Source: Archivesica marissinica
Taxonomy: Eukaryota; Mollusca; Bivalvia; Venerida; Vesicomyidae
NCBI GenBank assembly: GCA_014843695.1
Contig: CM026401.1
Coordinates: 29,120,062-29,184,061 of the forward strand
DNA length: 64,000 nucleotides
Direction of reading: 5' to 3'
The position numbers and the translations under genes are program-made. Shown piece after piece: positions 34,301 to 48,020 of this stretch (the stretch's first letter is position 1; the number at the start of each line of letters is the position of its first letter). Under the pieces are notes generated by a model, which saw nothing but the letters and a program-made list of their open reading frames with translations, did no database searches and was not told the origin of the DNA.

Positions 34301-37300
34301 ATCCATCAATGAATGCATATGTTAGTACTTGTAATGATGATCCAACAATGAATGCATATGTTAGTACTTGTAATGATGATCCATCAATGTATGCATATGT
34401 TAGTACTTGTAATGATGATCCATCAATGAATGCATGTGTTAGTACTTGTAATGATGATCAGTCAATGAATGCATATGTTAGTACCTGTAATGGTGATCCA
34501 TCAATGAATGCATATGTTAGTACCTGTAATGGTGATCCATCAATGAATGCATATGTTAGTACATGTAATGATGATCCATCAATGAATGCATATGTTAGTA
34601 CTTGTAATGATGATCCATCAATGCATGCATATGTTAGTACTTGTAATGATGATCAGTCAATGAATGCATATGTTAGTACTTGTAATGATGATCCATCAAT
34701 GCATTCATATGTTAGTACTTGTAATGATGATCAGTCAATGAATGCATATGTTAGTACTTGTAATGATGATCCATCAATGAATGCATATGTTAATACTTGT
34801 AATGATGATCAGTCAATGAATGCATGTTAGTACTTGTAATGATGATCAGTCAATGAATGCATATGTTAGTACTTGTAATGATGATCCATCTATGAATGCA
34901 TATGTTAGTACTTGTAATGATGATCCATCAATGAATGCATATGTTAGTACTTGTAATGATGATCCATCAATGTGTGCATATGTTAGTACTTGTAATGATG
35001 ATCTATCAATGCATGCATATGTTAGTACTTGTAATGATGATCAGTCAATGAATGCATATGTTAGTACTTGTAATGATGATCCATCAATGAATGCATATGT
35101 TAGTACTTGTAATGATGATCAGTAAATGAATGCATGTTAGTACTTGTAATGATGATCAGTCAATGAATGCATATGTTAGTACTTGTAATGATCCATCAAT
35201 GAATGCATATGTTAGTACTTGTAATGATCCATCAATGAATGCATATGTTAGTCTTTGTAATGATCCATCAATGAATGCATATGTTAGTACTTGTAATGAT
35301 CCATCAATGAATGCATATGTTAGTACTTGTAACGATGATCCATCAATGCATGCATATGTTAGTACTTGTAACGATGATCCATCAATGAATGCATATGTTA
35401 GTACTTGTAATGATGATCAGTCAATGAATGCATATGTTAGTACTTGTAATGATGATCCATCAATGAATGCATATGTTAGTACTTGTAATGATGATCAGTC
35501 AATGAATGCATATGTTAGTACTTGTAATGATGATTCATCAATGAATGCATATGTTAGTACTTGCAATGATGATCAGTCAATGAATGCATGTTAGTACTTG
35601 TAATGATGATCCAACAATGTATGCATATGTTAGTACTTGTAATGATCCATCAATGAATGCATATGTTAGTACTTGTAATGATGATCCATCAATGAATGCA
35701 TATGTTAGTACTTGTAATGATGATCCAACAATGAATGAATATGTTAGTACTTGTAATGATTATTCATCAATGAATGCATATGTTAGTACTTGTAATGATG
35801 ATCGGTCAATGAATGCATATATTAGTACTTGTAATGATGGTCCATCAAATAATGCATATGTTAGTACTTGTAATGATGATCAGTAAACGAATGCATGTTA
35901 GTACTTGTAATGATGATCAGTCAATGAATGCATATGTTAGTACTTGTAATGATGATCAGTCAATGAATGCATATGTTAGTACTTGTAATGATGATCAGTC
36001 AATGAATGCATATATTAGTACTTGTAATGATGATCAGTCAATGAATGCATATGTTAGTACTTGTAATGATCAGTCACTGAATGCGTATGTTAGTACTTGT
36101 AATGATGATCAGTCAATGAATGCATATGTTAGTACTTGTAATGATCAGTCACTGAATGCATATGTTAGTACTTGTAATGATGATCAGTCAATGAATGCAT
36201 ATGTTAGTACTTGTAATGATGATCAGTCAATGAATGCATATATTAGTACTTGTAATGATGATCAGTCAATGAATGCATATGTTAGTACTTGTAATGATGA
36301 TCAGTCAATGAATGCATATGTTAGTACTTGTAATGATGATTCATCAATGAATGCATATGTTAGTATTTGTAATGATGATCAGTAAATGAATGCATGTTAG
36401 TACTTGTAATGATGATCAGTCAATGAATGCATATATTAGTACTTGCAATGATGATCAGTCAATGTATGCATATGTTAGTACTTGTAATGATGATCCAACA
36501 ATGTATGCATATGTTAGTACTTGTAATGATCCATCAATGAATGAATATGTTAGTACTTGTAATGATGATCCATCAATGAATGCATATGTTAGTACTTGTA
36601 ATGATGATCCAACAATGAATGCATATGTTAGTACTTGTAATGATGATCAGTCAATGAATGCATATGTTAGTACTTGTAATGATGATCAGTCAATGAATGC
36701 ATATGTTAGTATTTGTAAAGATTATCCATCAATGCATGCATATGTTAGTATTTGTAATGATGATCCATCAATGAATGCATATGTTATTACTTGTAATGAT
36801 GATCCAACAATGAATGCATATGTTAGTACTTGTAATGATGATCCATCAATGAATGCATATGTTAGTACTTGTAATGATGATCAGTCAATGAATGCATATG
36901 TTAGTACTTGTAATGATGATCAGTCAATGAATGCATATATTAGTACTTGTAATGATGATCAGTCCATGAATGCATGTTATTACTTGTAATGATGATCAGT
37001 CAATGAATGCATATGTTAGTACCTGTAATGGTGATCCATCAATGAATGCATATGTTAGTACTTGTAATGATGATCCATCAATGAATGCATATGTTAGTAC
37101 CTGTAATGGTGATCCATCAATGAATGCATATGTTAGTACCTGTAATGGTGATCCATCAATGAATGCATATGTTAGTACATGTAATGATGATCCATCAATG
37201 AATGCATATGTTAGTACTTGTAATGATGATCCATCAATGCATGCATATGTTAGTACTTGTAATGATGATCAGTCAATGAATGCATATGTTAGTACTTGTA

Positions 37301-38000
37301 ATGATGATCCATCAATGCATGCATATGTTAGTACTTGTAATGATGATCAGTCAATGAATGCATATGTTAGTACTTGTAATGATGATCCATCAATGAATGC
37401 ATATGTTAGTACTTGTAATGATGATCAGTCAATGAATGCATGTTAGTACTTGTAATGATGATCAGTCAATGAATGCATATGTTAGTACTTGTAATGATGA
37501 TCCATCAATGAATGCATATGTTAGTACTTGTAATGATGATCCATCAATGAATGCATATGTTAGTACTTGTAATGATGATCCATCAATGAATGCATATGTT
37601 AGTACTTGTAATGATGATCCATCAATGCATGCATATGTTAGTACTTGTAATGATGATCAGTCAATGAATGCATATGTTAGTACTTGTAATGATGATCCAT
37701 CAATGAATGCATATGTTAGTACTTGTAATGATGATCAGTAAATGAATGCATGTTAGTACTTGTAAAGATGATCCATCAATTCATGCATATGTTAGTACTT
37801 GTAATGATGATCCATCAATGAATGCATATATTAGTACTTGTAATGATGATCAGTCAATGACTGCATATGTTAGTACTTGTAATGATGATCAGTCAATGAA
37901 TGCATATGTTAGTACTTGTAATGATGATCAGTCAATGAATGCATATGTTAGTACTTGTAATGATGATCAGTCAATGAATGCATATATTAGTACTTGTAAT
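28323..38000. repeat. 39-bp satellite up to the assembly gap (about 250 units)
   Basis: Units of 39 bp contain AATGATGATCCATCAATGAA and TGCATATGTTAGTACTTGT. One GAT is lost in 36-bp units. CCATCA alternates with CAGTCA, and ATGAATGC with ATGCATGC. Because 39 and 36 are multiples of three, one plus-strand frame repeats MNAYVSTCNDDPS (NDPS in short units). It stays open from 28347 to 31772, then in pieces to the gap. Stops arise from CAGTAA, and from a 37-bp unit (GCATGTTAG) found mainly after 33300. The antisense frame QVLTYAFIDGSSL is also open in CCATCA units, so openness alone does not show coding. The first unit follows an in-frame TAG at 28308 with no leader peptide. I annotate it as satellite. 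Confidence 0.95.
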
Positions 38001-39000
38001 NNNNNNNNNNNNNNNNNNNNNNNNNNNNNNNNNNNNNNNNNNNNNNNNNNNNNNNNNNNNNNNNNNNNNNNNNNNNNNNNNNNNNNNNNNNNNNNNNNNN
38101 NNNNNNNNNNNNNNNNNNNNNNNNNNNNNNNNNNNNNNNNNNNNNNNNNNNNNNNNNNNNNNNNNNNNNNNNNNNNNNNNNNNNNNNNNNNNNNNNNNNN
38201 NNNNNNNNNNNNNNNNNNNNNNNNNNNNNNNNNNNNNNNNNNNNNNNNNNNNNNNNNNNNNNNNNNNNNNNNNNNNNNNNNNNNNNNNNNNNNNNNNNNN
38301 NNNNNNNNNNNNNNNNNNNNNNNNNNNNNNNNNNNNNNNNNNNNNNNNNNNNNNNNNNNNNNNNNNNNNNNNNNNNNNNNNNNNNNNNNNNNNNNNNNNN
38401 NNNNNNNNNNNNNNNNNNNNNNNNNNNNNNNNNNNNNNNNNNNNNNNNNNNNNNNNNNNNNNNNNNNNNNNNNNNNNNNNNNNNNNNNNNNNNNNNNNNN
38501 NNNNNNNNNNNNNNNNNNNNNNNNNNNNNNNNNNNNNNNNNNNNNNNNNNNNNNNNNNNNNNNNNNNNNNNNNNNNNNNNNNNNNNNNNNNNNNNNNNNN
38601 NNNNNNNNNNNNNNNNNNNNNNNNNNNNNNNNNNNNNNNNNNNNNNNNNNNNNNNNNNNNNNNNNNNNNNNNNNNNNNNNNNNNNNNNNNNNNNNNNNNN
38701 NNNNNNNNNNNNNNNNNNNNNNNNNNNNNNNNNNNNNNNNNNNNNNNNNNNNNNNNNNNNNNNNNNNNNNNNNNNNNNNNNNNNNNNNNNNNNNNNNNNN
38801 NNNNNNNNNNNNNNNNNNNNNNNNNNNNNNNNNNNNNNNNNNNNNNNNNNNNNNNNNNNNNNNNNNNNNNNNNNNNNNNNNNNNNNNNNNNNNNNNNNNN
38901 NNNNNNNNNNNNNNNNNNNNNNNNNNNNNNNNNNNNNNNNNNNNNNNNNNNNNNNNNNNNNNNNNNNNNNNNNNNNNNNNNNNNNNNNNNNNNNNNNNNN
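38001..39000. other. Assembly gap, exactly 1000 N
   Basis: Exactly 1000 N, a placeholder size. The 39-bp satellite ends abruptly on the left and an unrelated 44-bp satellite begins on the right, so nothing in the sequence supports adjacency of the two sides. Confidence 1.
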
Positions 39001-42000
39001 ATACGATTAACATCTGCTACTTAGGTTTAGCTACAGGCGATATAATACGATTAACATCTGCTACTTAGGTTTAGCTACGTTGATATAATACGAGTAACAT
39101 CTGCTACTTAGTGTTTGCTATAGTTGATAGAATATGATTAACATCTGCTACTTAGGTTTAGCTACAATCGATAGAATACGATTAACATCTGCTACTTAGG
39201 TTCAGCTACAGTTGATAGAATACGATTAACATCTGCTACTTAGGCTTAGCTACAGTCGATATAATACGATTAACATCTGCTATTTAGGTGTAGCTACAGT
39301 CGATAGAATATGATTAACATCTGCTACTTAGGTGTAGCTACAGTCGATATAATACGAGTAACATCTGCTACTTAGTTTTTGCTAAAGTTGATAGAATACG
39401 ATTAGCATCTGCTACTTAGGTTTAGCTACAGGCGATATAATACGATTAACATCTGCTACTTAGGTTTAGCTAAAGGCTATAGAATACGATTAACATCTGC
39501 TAGTTAGGTCTAGCTATGTTGATAGAATACGCTAACATCTGCTACTTAGGTATAGCTACATTGATAGAATACGAGTAACATCTACTACTTAGTTTTTGCT
39601 ACAGATGATATAATACGAGTAACATCTTCTACTTAGGTTTAGCTAAAGGCTATATAATACGATTTACATCTGCTACTTAGGTCTAGCTATGTTGATAGAA
39701 TACGCTAACATCTACTACTTAGGTATAGTTACATTGATAGAATACGAGTAACATCTGCTACTTAGTTTTTGCTACAGATGATATAATACGATTAACATCT
39801 GCTACTTAGGTTTAGCTACAGTCGATAGAATACGAGTAACATCTGATACTTAGCTTTTGCTACAGTTGATAGAATGCGATTAACATCTGCTACTTAGGTT
39901 TAGCTACGTTGATAGAATACGAGTATCATCTGCTACTTAGTTTTTGCTACAGATGATATAATACGATTAACATCTGCTACTTAGATTTAGCTACGTTGAT
40001 TGAATACGAGTAACATCTGCTACTTAGGTTTAGCTACATTCGATATAATACGATTAACATCTGCTACTTAGGTTTAGCTACAGTCGATAGAATACGAGTA
40101 ACATCTGATACTTAGTTGTTGCTACAGTTGATAGAATACGCTTAACATCTGCTACTTAGGTTTAGCTATGTTGATAGAATACGCTAACATCTGCTACTTA
40201 GGTATAGCTACATTGATAGAATACGAGTAACATCTGCTACTTAGATTTATCTACAGTCGATAGAATACGATTAACATCTGCTACTTAGGTTTAGCTACAG
40301 TCGATAGAATACGAGTAACATCTGATACTTAGCTTTTGCTCCAGTTGTTAGAATGCGATTAACATCTGCTACTTAGGTTTAGCTACAGTCGATATAATAC
40401 GATTAACATCTGCTACTTAGGTGTAGCTACAGTCGATAGAATACAAGTAACATCTGCTATTTAGTTTTTGCTACAGTTGATAGAATACGATTAACATCTG
40501 CTACATAGGTTTAGCTACAGGCGATATAATACGATTAACATCTGCTACTTAGGTTTAGCTACGTTGATATAATACGAGTTACATCTGCTACTTAGGTTTA
40601 GCTAAATGCTATAGAATACGATTAACATCTGCTACTTAGGTCTAGCTATGTTGATAGAATACGCTAACATCTGCTACTTAGGTATAGCTACATTGATAGA
40701 ATACGAGTAATATCTGCTACTTAGTTTTTGCTACATATGATATAATACGATTAACATCTGCTACTTAGGTTTAGCTACAGTTGATATAATACGTTTAATA
40801 TCTGCTACTTAGGTTTAGCTACAGGCTATATAATACACTAATATCTGCTACTTATGCTTAACTACAGGCGATAGAATATGCTAACATCTGCTACTTAGGT
40901 ATAGCTACGTTGTTAGAATACGAGTAACATCTGCTACTTAGTTTTTGCTACAGATGATAGAATACGAGTAACATCTGCTACTTATGTGTAGCTACGTTGA
41001 TATAATACGAGTAACATCTTCTACTTAGTTTTTACTACAGTTGATAGAATACGATTAACATCTGCTACTTAGATTTATCTACAGTTGATATAATACGTTT
41101 AACATTTGCTACTTAGGTTTAGCTACAGGCGATAGAATACACTAATATCTGCTACTTATGTTTAACTACAGGCGATAGAATACGCTAACATCTGCTACTT
41201 AGGTTTAGCTAAAGGCTATATAATACGATTAACATCTGCTACTTAGGTCTAGCTATGTTGATAGAATACGCTAACATCTGCTACTTAGGTATAGCTACAT
41301 TGATAGAATACGAGTAACATCTGCTACTTAGTTTTTGCTACAGATTATATAATACGATTAACATCTGCTACTTAGGTTTAGCTACAGTCGATAGAATACG
41401 AGTAACATCTGATACTTAGCTTTTGCTACAGTTGATAGAATGCGATTAACATCTGCTACTTAGGTTTAGCTACAGGCGATATAATACGATTAACATCTGC
41501 TACTTAGGTTTAGCTACGTTGATAGAATACGAGTAACATCTGCTACTTAGTTTTTGCTACAGATGATATAATACGATTAACATCTGCTACTTAGATTTAG
41601 CTACGTTGATAGAATACGAGTAACATCTGCTACTTAGGTTTAGCTACATTCGATATAATACGATTAACATCTGCTACTTAGGTTTAGCTACAGTCGATAG
41701 AATACGAGTAACATCTGATACTTAGTTGTTGCTACAGTTGATATAATACGATTAACATCTGCTACTTAGGTTTAGCTACGTTGATATAATACGAGTAACA
41801 TCTGCTACTAAGTTTTTGCTACAGTTGATAGAATACGATTATCATCTGCTACTTAGGTTTATCTACGTCGATAGAATACGATTAACATCTGCTACTTAGG
41901 TTTAACTACAGGCGATATAATACGATTAACATATGCTACTTAGGTTTAGCTACGTTGATATAATACGGGTAACATCTGCTACTTAGGTATAGCTACGTTG

Positions 42001-45000
42001 TTAGAATACGAGTAACATCTGCTACTTAGTTTTTGCTACAGATGATAGAATACGATTAACATCTGCTACTTAGGTGTAGCTACGTTGATATAATACGAGT
42101 AACATCTGCTACTTAGATTTATCTACAGTCGATAGAATACGATTAACATCTGCTACTTAGGCTTAGCTACAGTCGATAGAATACGAGTAACATCTAATAC
42201 TTAGCTTTTGCTACAGTTGATAGAATGCGATTAACATCTGCTACTTAGGTTTAGCTACAGTCGATATAATACGATTAACATTAGCTACTTAGGTGTAGCT
42301 ACAGTCGATAGAATACAAGTAACATCTGCTACTTAGTTTTTGCTACAGTTGATATAATACGATTAACATCTGCTACTTAGGTTTAGCTACAGGCGATATA
42401 ATACGATTAACATCTGCTACTTAGGTTTAGCTACGTTGATATAATACGAGTAACATCTGCTACTTAGGTTTAGCTAAAGGCTATAGAATACGATTAACAT
42501 CTGCTACTTAGATCTAGCTATGTTGATAGAATACGCTAACATCTGCTACTTAGGTATAGCTACATTGATAGAATACGAGTAACATCTGCTACTTAGTTTT
42601 TGCTACAGATTATATAATACGATTAACATCTGCTACTTAGGTTTAGCTACAGTCGATAGAATACGAGTAACATCTGATACTTAGCTTTTGCTACAGTTGA
42701 TAGAATGCGATTAACATCTGCTACTTAGGTTTAGCTACAGGCGATATAATACGATTAACATCTGCTACTTAGGTTTAGCTACGTTGATAGAATACGAGTA
42801 ACATCTGCTACTTAGTTTTTGCTACAGATGATATAATACGATTAACATCTGCTACTTAGATTTAGCTACGTTGATAGAATACGAGTAACATCTGCTACTT
42901 AGGTTTAGCTACATTCGATATAATACGATTAACATCTGCTACTTAGGTTTAGCTACAGTCGATAGAATACGAGTAACATCTGATACTTAGTTGTTGCTAC
43001 AGTTGATATAATACGATTAACATCTGCTACTTAGGTTTAGCTACGTTGATATAATACGAGTAACATCTGCTACTAAGTTTTTGCTACAGTTGATAGAATA
43101 CGATTATCATCTGCTACTTAGGTTTATCTACGTCGATAGAATACGATTAACATCTGCTACTTAGGTTTAACTACAGGCGATATAATACGATTAACATATG
43201 CTACTTAGGTTTAGCTACGTTGATATAATACGGGTAACATCTGCTACTTAGGTTTAGCTACAATCGATAGAATACGAGTAACATCTGCTACTTATTTTTT
43301 GCTACAGTTGATAGAATGCGATTAACATCTGCTACTTAGGTTTAGCTACAGTCGATATAATACGATTAACATCTGCTACTTAGGTGTAGCTACAGTCGAT
43401 AGAATACAAGTAAAATCTGCTACTTAGTTTTTGCTACAGTTGATAAAATACGATTAACATCTGCTACTTAGGTTTAGCTACGTTGATATAATACGAGTAA
43501 CATCTGCTACTTAGGTTTAGCTAAAGGCTATAAAATACGATTAACATCTGCTACTTAGGTCTAGCTATGTTGATAGAATACGCTAACATCTGCTACTTAT
43601 GTATAGCTACATTGATATAATACGAATAACATCTGCTACTTAGTTTTTGCTACAGATGATATAATACGATTAACATCTGCTACTTAGGTTTAGCTACAGT
43701 TGATATAATACGTTTAACATCTGCTACTTAGGTTTAGCTACAGGCGATAGAATACACTTAATATCTGCTACTTATGTTTAACTACAGGCGATAGAATACG
43801 CTAACATCTGCTACTTAGGTATAGCTACGTTGTTAGAATACGAGTAACATCTGCTACTTAATTTTTGCTACAGTTGATATAATACGATTAACATCTGCTA
43901 CTTAGATTTATCTACAGTCGATAAAATACGATTAACATCTGCTACTTAGGTTTAGCTACAGTCGATAGAATACGTGTAACATCTGATACTTAGCTTTTGC
44001 TACAGTTGATAGAATGCGATTAACATATGCTACTTAGGTTTAGCTACAGTCGATATAATACGATTAACATCTGCTACTTAGGTGTAGCTACAGTCGATAG
44101 AATACAAGTAACATCTGCTACTTAGTTTTTGCTACAGTTGATAGAATACGATTAACATCTGCTACTTAGGTTTAGCTACAGGCGATATAATACGATTAAC
44201 ATCTGCTACTTAGGTTTAGCTACGTTGATATAATACGAGTAACATCTGCTACTTAGGTTTAGCTAAAGGCTATAGAATACGATTAACATCTGCTACTTAG
44301 GTCTAGCTATGTTGATAGAATACGCTAACATCTGCTACTTAGGTATAGCTACATTGATAGAATACGAGTAACATCTGCTACTTAGTTTTTGCTACAGATG
44401 ATATAATACGATTAACATCTGCTACTTAGGTTTAGCTACAGTCGATAGAATACGAGTAACATCTGATACTTAGCTTTTGCTACAGTTGATAGAATGCGAT
44501 TAACATCTGCTACTTAGGTTTAGCTACAGTCGATATAATACGATTAACATATGCTACTTAGGTGTAGCTACAGTCGATAGAATACAAGTAACATCTGCTA
44601 CTTAGTTTTTGCTACAGTTGATAGAATACGATTAACATCTGCTACTTAGGTTTAGCTACAGGCGATATAATACGATTAACATCTGCTACTTAGGTTTAGC
44701 TAAAGGCTATAGAATACGATTAACATCTGCTACTTAGGTATAGCTATGTTGATAGAATACGCTAACATCTGCTACTTAGGTATAGCTACATTGTTAGAAT
44801 ACGAGTAACATCTGCTACTTAGTTTTTGCTACATATGATATAATACGATTAACATCTGCTACTTAGGATTAGCTACAGTTGATATAATACGTTTAACATC
44901 TGCTACTTAGGTTTAGCTACAGGCGATATAATACACTAATATCTGCTACTTAGGTTTAACTACAGGCGATAGAATACGCTAACATCTGCTACTTAGGTAT

Positions 45001-45827
45001 AGCTACGTTGTTAGAATACGAGTAACATCTGCTACTTAGTTTTTGCTACAGATGATATAATACGATTAACATCTGCTACTTAGGTTTAGCTACATTCGAT
45101 AGAATACGATTAACATCTGCTACTTAGGTTTAGCTACGTTGATATAATACGAGTAACATCTGCTACTTAGTTTTTGCTACAGTTGATAGAATACGATTAA
45201 CATCTGCTACTTAGGTTTAGCTACGTTGATATAATACGAGTAACATCTGCTACTTAGTTTTTGCTACAGTTGATAGAATACGATTAACATCTGCTACTTA
45301 GGTTTAGCTACAGTCGATAGAATACGAGTAACATCTGATACTTAGCTTTTGCTACAGTTGATAGAATACGATTAACTTCTGCTACTTAGGTTTAGCTACA
45401 TGCGATAGAATACGATGAACATTTGCTACTTAGGCTTAGCTACGTTGATAGAATACGAGTAACATCTGCTACTAAGTTTTTGCTACAGTTGATATAATAC
45501 GCTAACATCTGATACTTAGGTTTAGCTACGTTGATATAATACGATTAACATCTGCTACTTAGGTTTAACTACAGGCGATAGAATACGATTAACATCTGCT
45601 ACTTAGGTTTAGCTACGTTGATAGAATACGAGTAACATCTGCTACTTAGTGTTTGCTACAGTTGATAGAATACGATTAACATATGCTACTTAGGTTTAGC
45701 TACAGTTGATAGAATACGATTAACATCTGCTACTTAGGTTTAGCTACAGGCGATAGAATACGATTAACATATGCTACTTAGTTTTGGCTACAGTTGATAG
45801 AATACGATTAACATCTGCTACTTAGTT
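39001..45827. repeat. 44-bp satellite right of the gap (about 155 units)
   Basis: Units of 42-44 bp contain TACGATTAACATCTGCTACT and TAGGTTTAGCTACAGTCGAT plus AGAA. Subtypes include TTAGTTTTTGCTACAGATGA, GCTAACATCTGC, CTAAAGGCTATAGAATACG and TGATACTTAGCTTTTGCTAC. Ordered series of subtypes recur, for example 41200-41985 against 42465-43250 at an offset of 1265 bp. Every frame carries stops. Confidence 0.97.
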
Positions 45828-45881
45828 TTCTGACCAGGACTAGTTTCTAGGACAGCTTTACCTTGCCGGTATCTGACCAAG

Positions 45882-46521
45882 ACTAGCTTCGTACATAGGA
45901 TGATGCGCTATAGGCATTACATTGAGAGGCAGTGTCTTGGATTCCTTCCTGATATATATAACATATTACATAAGTATAATCTTCAGTGTTATTGAACATG
46001 CTACATTGAACCAGCACATGTCCCGTCCAAATATGCCTGGAAGTCCATTGTGAAGAAGAAATTAATTCAATGTGAGCGTGAAAATGCGTACAGAAGACTT
46101 AGTGCACGTTTGTCACATGGACAGTTTGTCTGTATGTTCCCAAAATCAAAACCCTGCAATGTATGGTCGATCAGCCAAACATCCGAAATACAAATCATAG
46201 TGTGCTAGTGAGATGTATTCTCTCTGTATATTGTTAGCCTACAACAAAGTAGAAACTTGTTCCAAATGTGGGTCTTTGACTGATAATCTATGTCTGCATA
46301 AGAGTATGTACTGTTTGCAAACTGAGCACATACGAGTACGGATAAGGCAGTATATAATTGACCATGCAGGCGACGTATTGTTTCTGATATTAAGTAGGAA
46401 GTTGCCACAAACCCAGTTACTGGACCGTCTGGCTGGGCTCACTCACTATGATATGAGCAATACTGTTCAACACAACATAATGGTACATGTAGTAAGAGCA
46501 ATACATGTTATGGTGCATTGA
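45882..46521 (+). mobile_element. LINE ORF2 C-terminal remnant
   Basis: One frame from 45882 reads SFVHRMMRYRHYIERQ then GFLPDIYNILHKYNLQCY, an in-frame TGA, then PSKYAWKSIVKKKL and further residues to a TAG at about 46206. This matches the GF.PD...LL.KYNL..Y......P.K..WK..V...I segment common downstream of the RT in CR1-like ORF2 proteins. After a frame change, a second frame reads CSKCGSLTDNLCLHKSMYC, a C-x2-C-x9-H-x4-C motif like the zinc-knuckle near the LINE ORF2 C-terminus. It continues for about 70 residues to a stop at 46519-46521. The left end abuts the 44-bp satellite, so everything upstream of the RT C-terminus is missing. Confidence 0.75.
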
Positions 46522-46589
46522 TCAAGTGTATATGCTACTTTTGTTGTTTTTTAATTCACAAGAGATGAACTCATGTCTAACGTATATAA

Positions 46590-47938
46590 TTATACAACCT
46601 GAGGAGCGTGTGCTAGAGTAGAGGCTTTATTTTCCGACCTGTTTAGATGAAAATGCTGGAAACATTCAACAGATAAATCCGAAACTTGATTTGCCCAAGT
46701 TTCCGTAAATAACACAATGTCATGATTGTTAAATATATCTTTTATTTCTGGAGACAGTAATTTATTTGTCCGTTTTGTTGAAATACCCTGAATGTTCAGT
46801 AATGCACAACGCAGCAAGACCTTCTCAGTGTTGACCTATTGTCCTATTTTCGCACATGTAGGGGAAAACCCATCACATGTCAATTGCTCACGTTCCGCTT
46901 GTTCGTCTTGATTCACCGGAGTACACGGGTACAAGCCGAGCTGACTTGCTTTGTGTTGTACTTACACTTTCTCTCCTGTACGGAATGGCGGAGTGTGAAA
47001 CGTTTTTCTGACCTTGAGACTGCACGTGAGTTTCGTGCACGTCCCCATACTGTGTGACTCGGTTGGCTGACTCGTACTATCACTAGTAGCCATGGATTTG
47101 AGTTCTGTTTCGTCAGTTTCAACAGTATTTGGTGAATTTGGAAGGGCAGATGTGACTGGGATATCATTACTTATAGGGATATGGCATGGGGCTTTACTGC
47201 CTGAGTATTTTCAGCCGGGGGAAGTGTGATTGTGGTACAGCACGGGACGTCACAATCTGGATTTATTGCAGGAATATACCCATTCTGACATTGTGTAATT
47301 TGTGGGATGTCAACAGGTGTACCTCGCACGAGTGGATTGTCAACATTTCCGCAGTCTGCCTGACTACAAGTGACAGGTGTTTGAGTCTCCATTGGACATA
47401 TTCGGGGCGCGATATCCGGGGTAATAGGAGAGCTTAACTGAGTCGGTTCGAGTTGCACCTGAGGGTTCGATGGCTGGATAACACCCGGCACTGATAAGTG
47501 CATATGAAAGGGATTATTAATCTGGCTTTGATTTACTTGACTTTGAGCCAAATTCGGGTGAGCAATATGGCTAAAGAATGGAAAAGGGGAATGTGGGATA
47601 TTGCTTATATTCAGTGATCCGTGTGCACTGACCTGTGACACCTGGGGTAAGCTATTTATACTGTCAATGTTACTGATGTGTTCATTTATATGTATATTGC
47701 CACTGTGTTGAATTATAGATCTAGATGTAGGCACTGAATCACAGGATAGTTGTACCTCCTGTGACGTCATGCTCGGTGTTGATTGGTCGCATGTTAATTG
47801 AACAATCTGTGATAATCTGCATATGCGTGTATATTTGGTCCAGTCTGGCATTTCATCTTTTACCAATTTTCCATCTTGTAAAAGTTTGGCTGGGAACACA
47901 ATCTGTATTTTTGACTGAGGCGAGTTATGTAGTTATTT
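46590..47938 (-). mobile_element. LINE 5' remnant: ORF1-like region plus endonuclease start
   Basis: On the minus strand a frame open from about 47935 reads QIVFPAKLLQDGKLVKDEMP and DWTKYTRICRLSQIVQL, then a long Gln/Ser/Pro/Asn-rich linker ending ...KPHAISL at 47171. A one-base shift continues it as SNDIPVTSALPNSPNTVETD and on to a stop near 46970. Another frame then reads LLNIQGISTKRTNKLLSPE, IKDIF and NNHDIVLFTETW. This is the N-terminal strand and the LTETW motif of the apurinic-type endonuclease that begins LINE ORF2. It stops shortly after, near 46590, so catalytic residues further on and the whole RT are absent. The first part may be ORF1 or an ORF2 leader. It points toward the plus-strand LINE 3' remnant on its left (tail to tail). 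Confidence 0.7.
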
Positions 47939-47965
47939 AACAGTTTGTAGGCCTACTGAGGCGAG

Positions 47966-48020
47966 ATATGCGCGACAGGATGTGCATACGTGCGACAAAT
48001 TGTGCATACGTGCGACATAG
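47966..48020. repeat. Outlying 20-bp satellite units (about 3)
   Basis: GCGCGACAGGATGTGCATAC, GTGCGACAAATTGTGCATAC and GTGCGACATAG are 20-bp satellite units separated from the main array by 420 bp. Just left of them ACTGAGGCGAG occurs twice (about 47915 and 47956). Confidence 0.85.

Noticed and set aside
28323..38000. CRISPR-like array (regular 36-39 bp periodicity)
   Set aside because: There are no unique spacers; the whole period is conserved, so it is a satellite. The sequence is eukaryotic.
37967..39068. Open frames spanning the gap
   Set aside because: They consist of N translated as unknown residues and have no meaning.
45882..47938. Twin-priming inversion of a single LINE
   Set aside because: Twin priming yields head-to-head segments. 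These are tail to tail, and no shared target duplication was seen.
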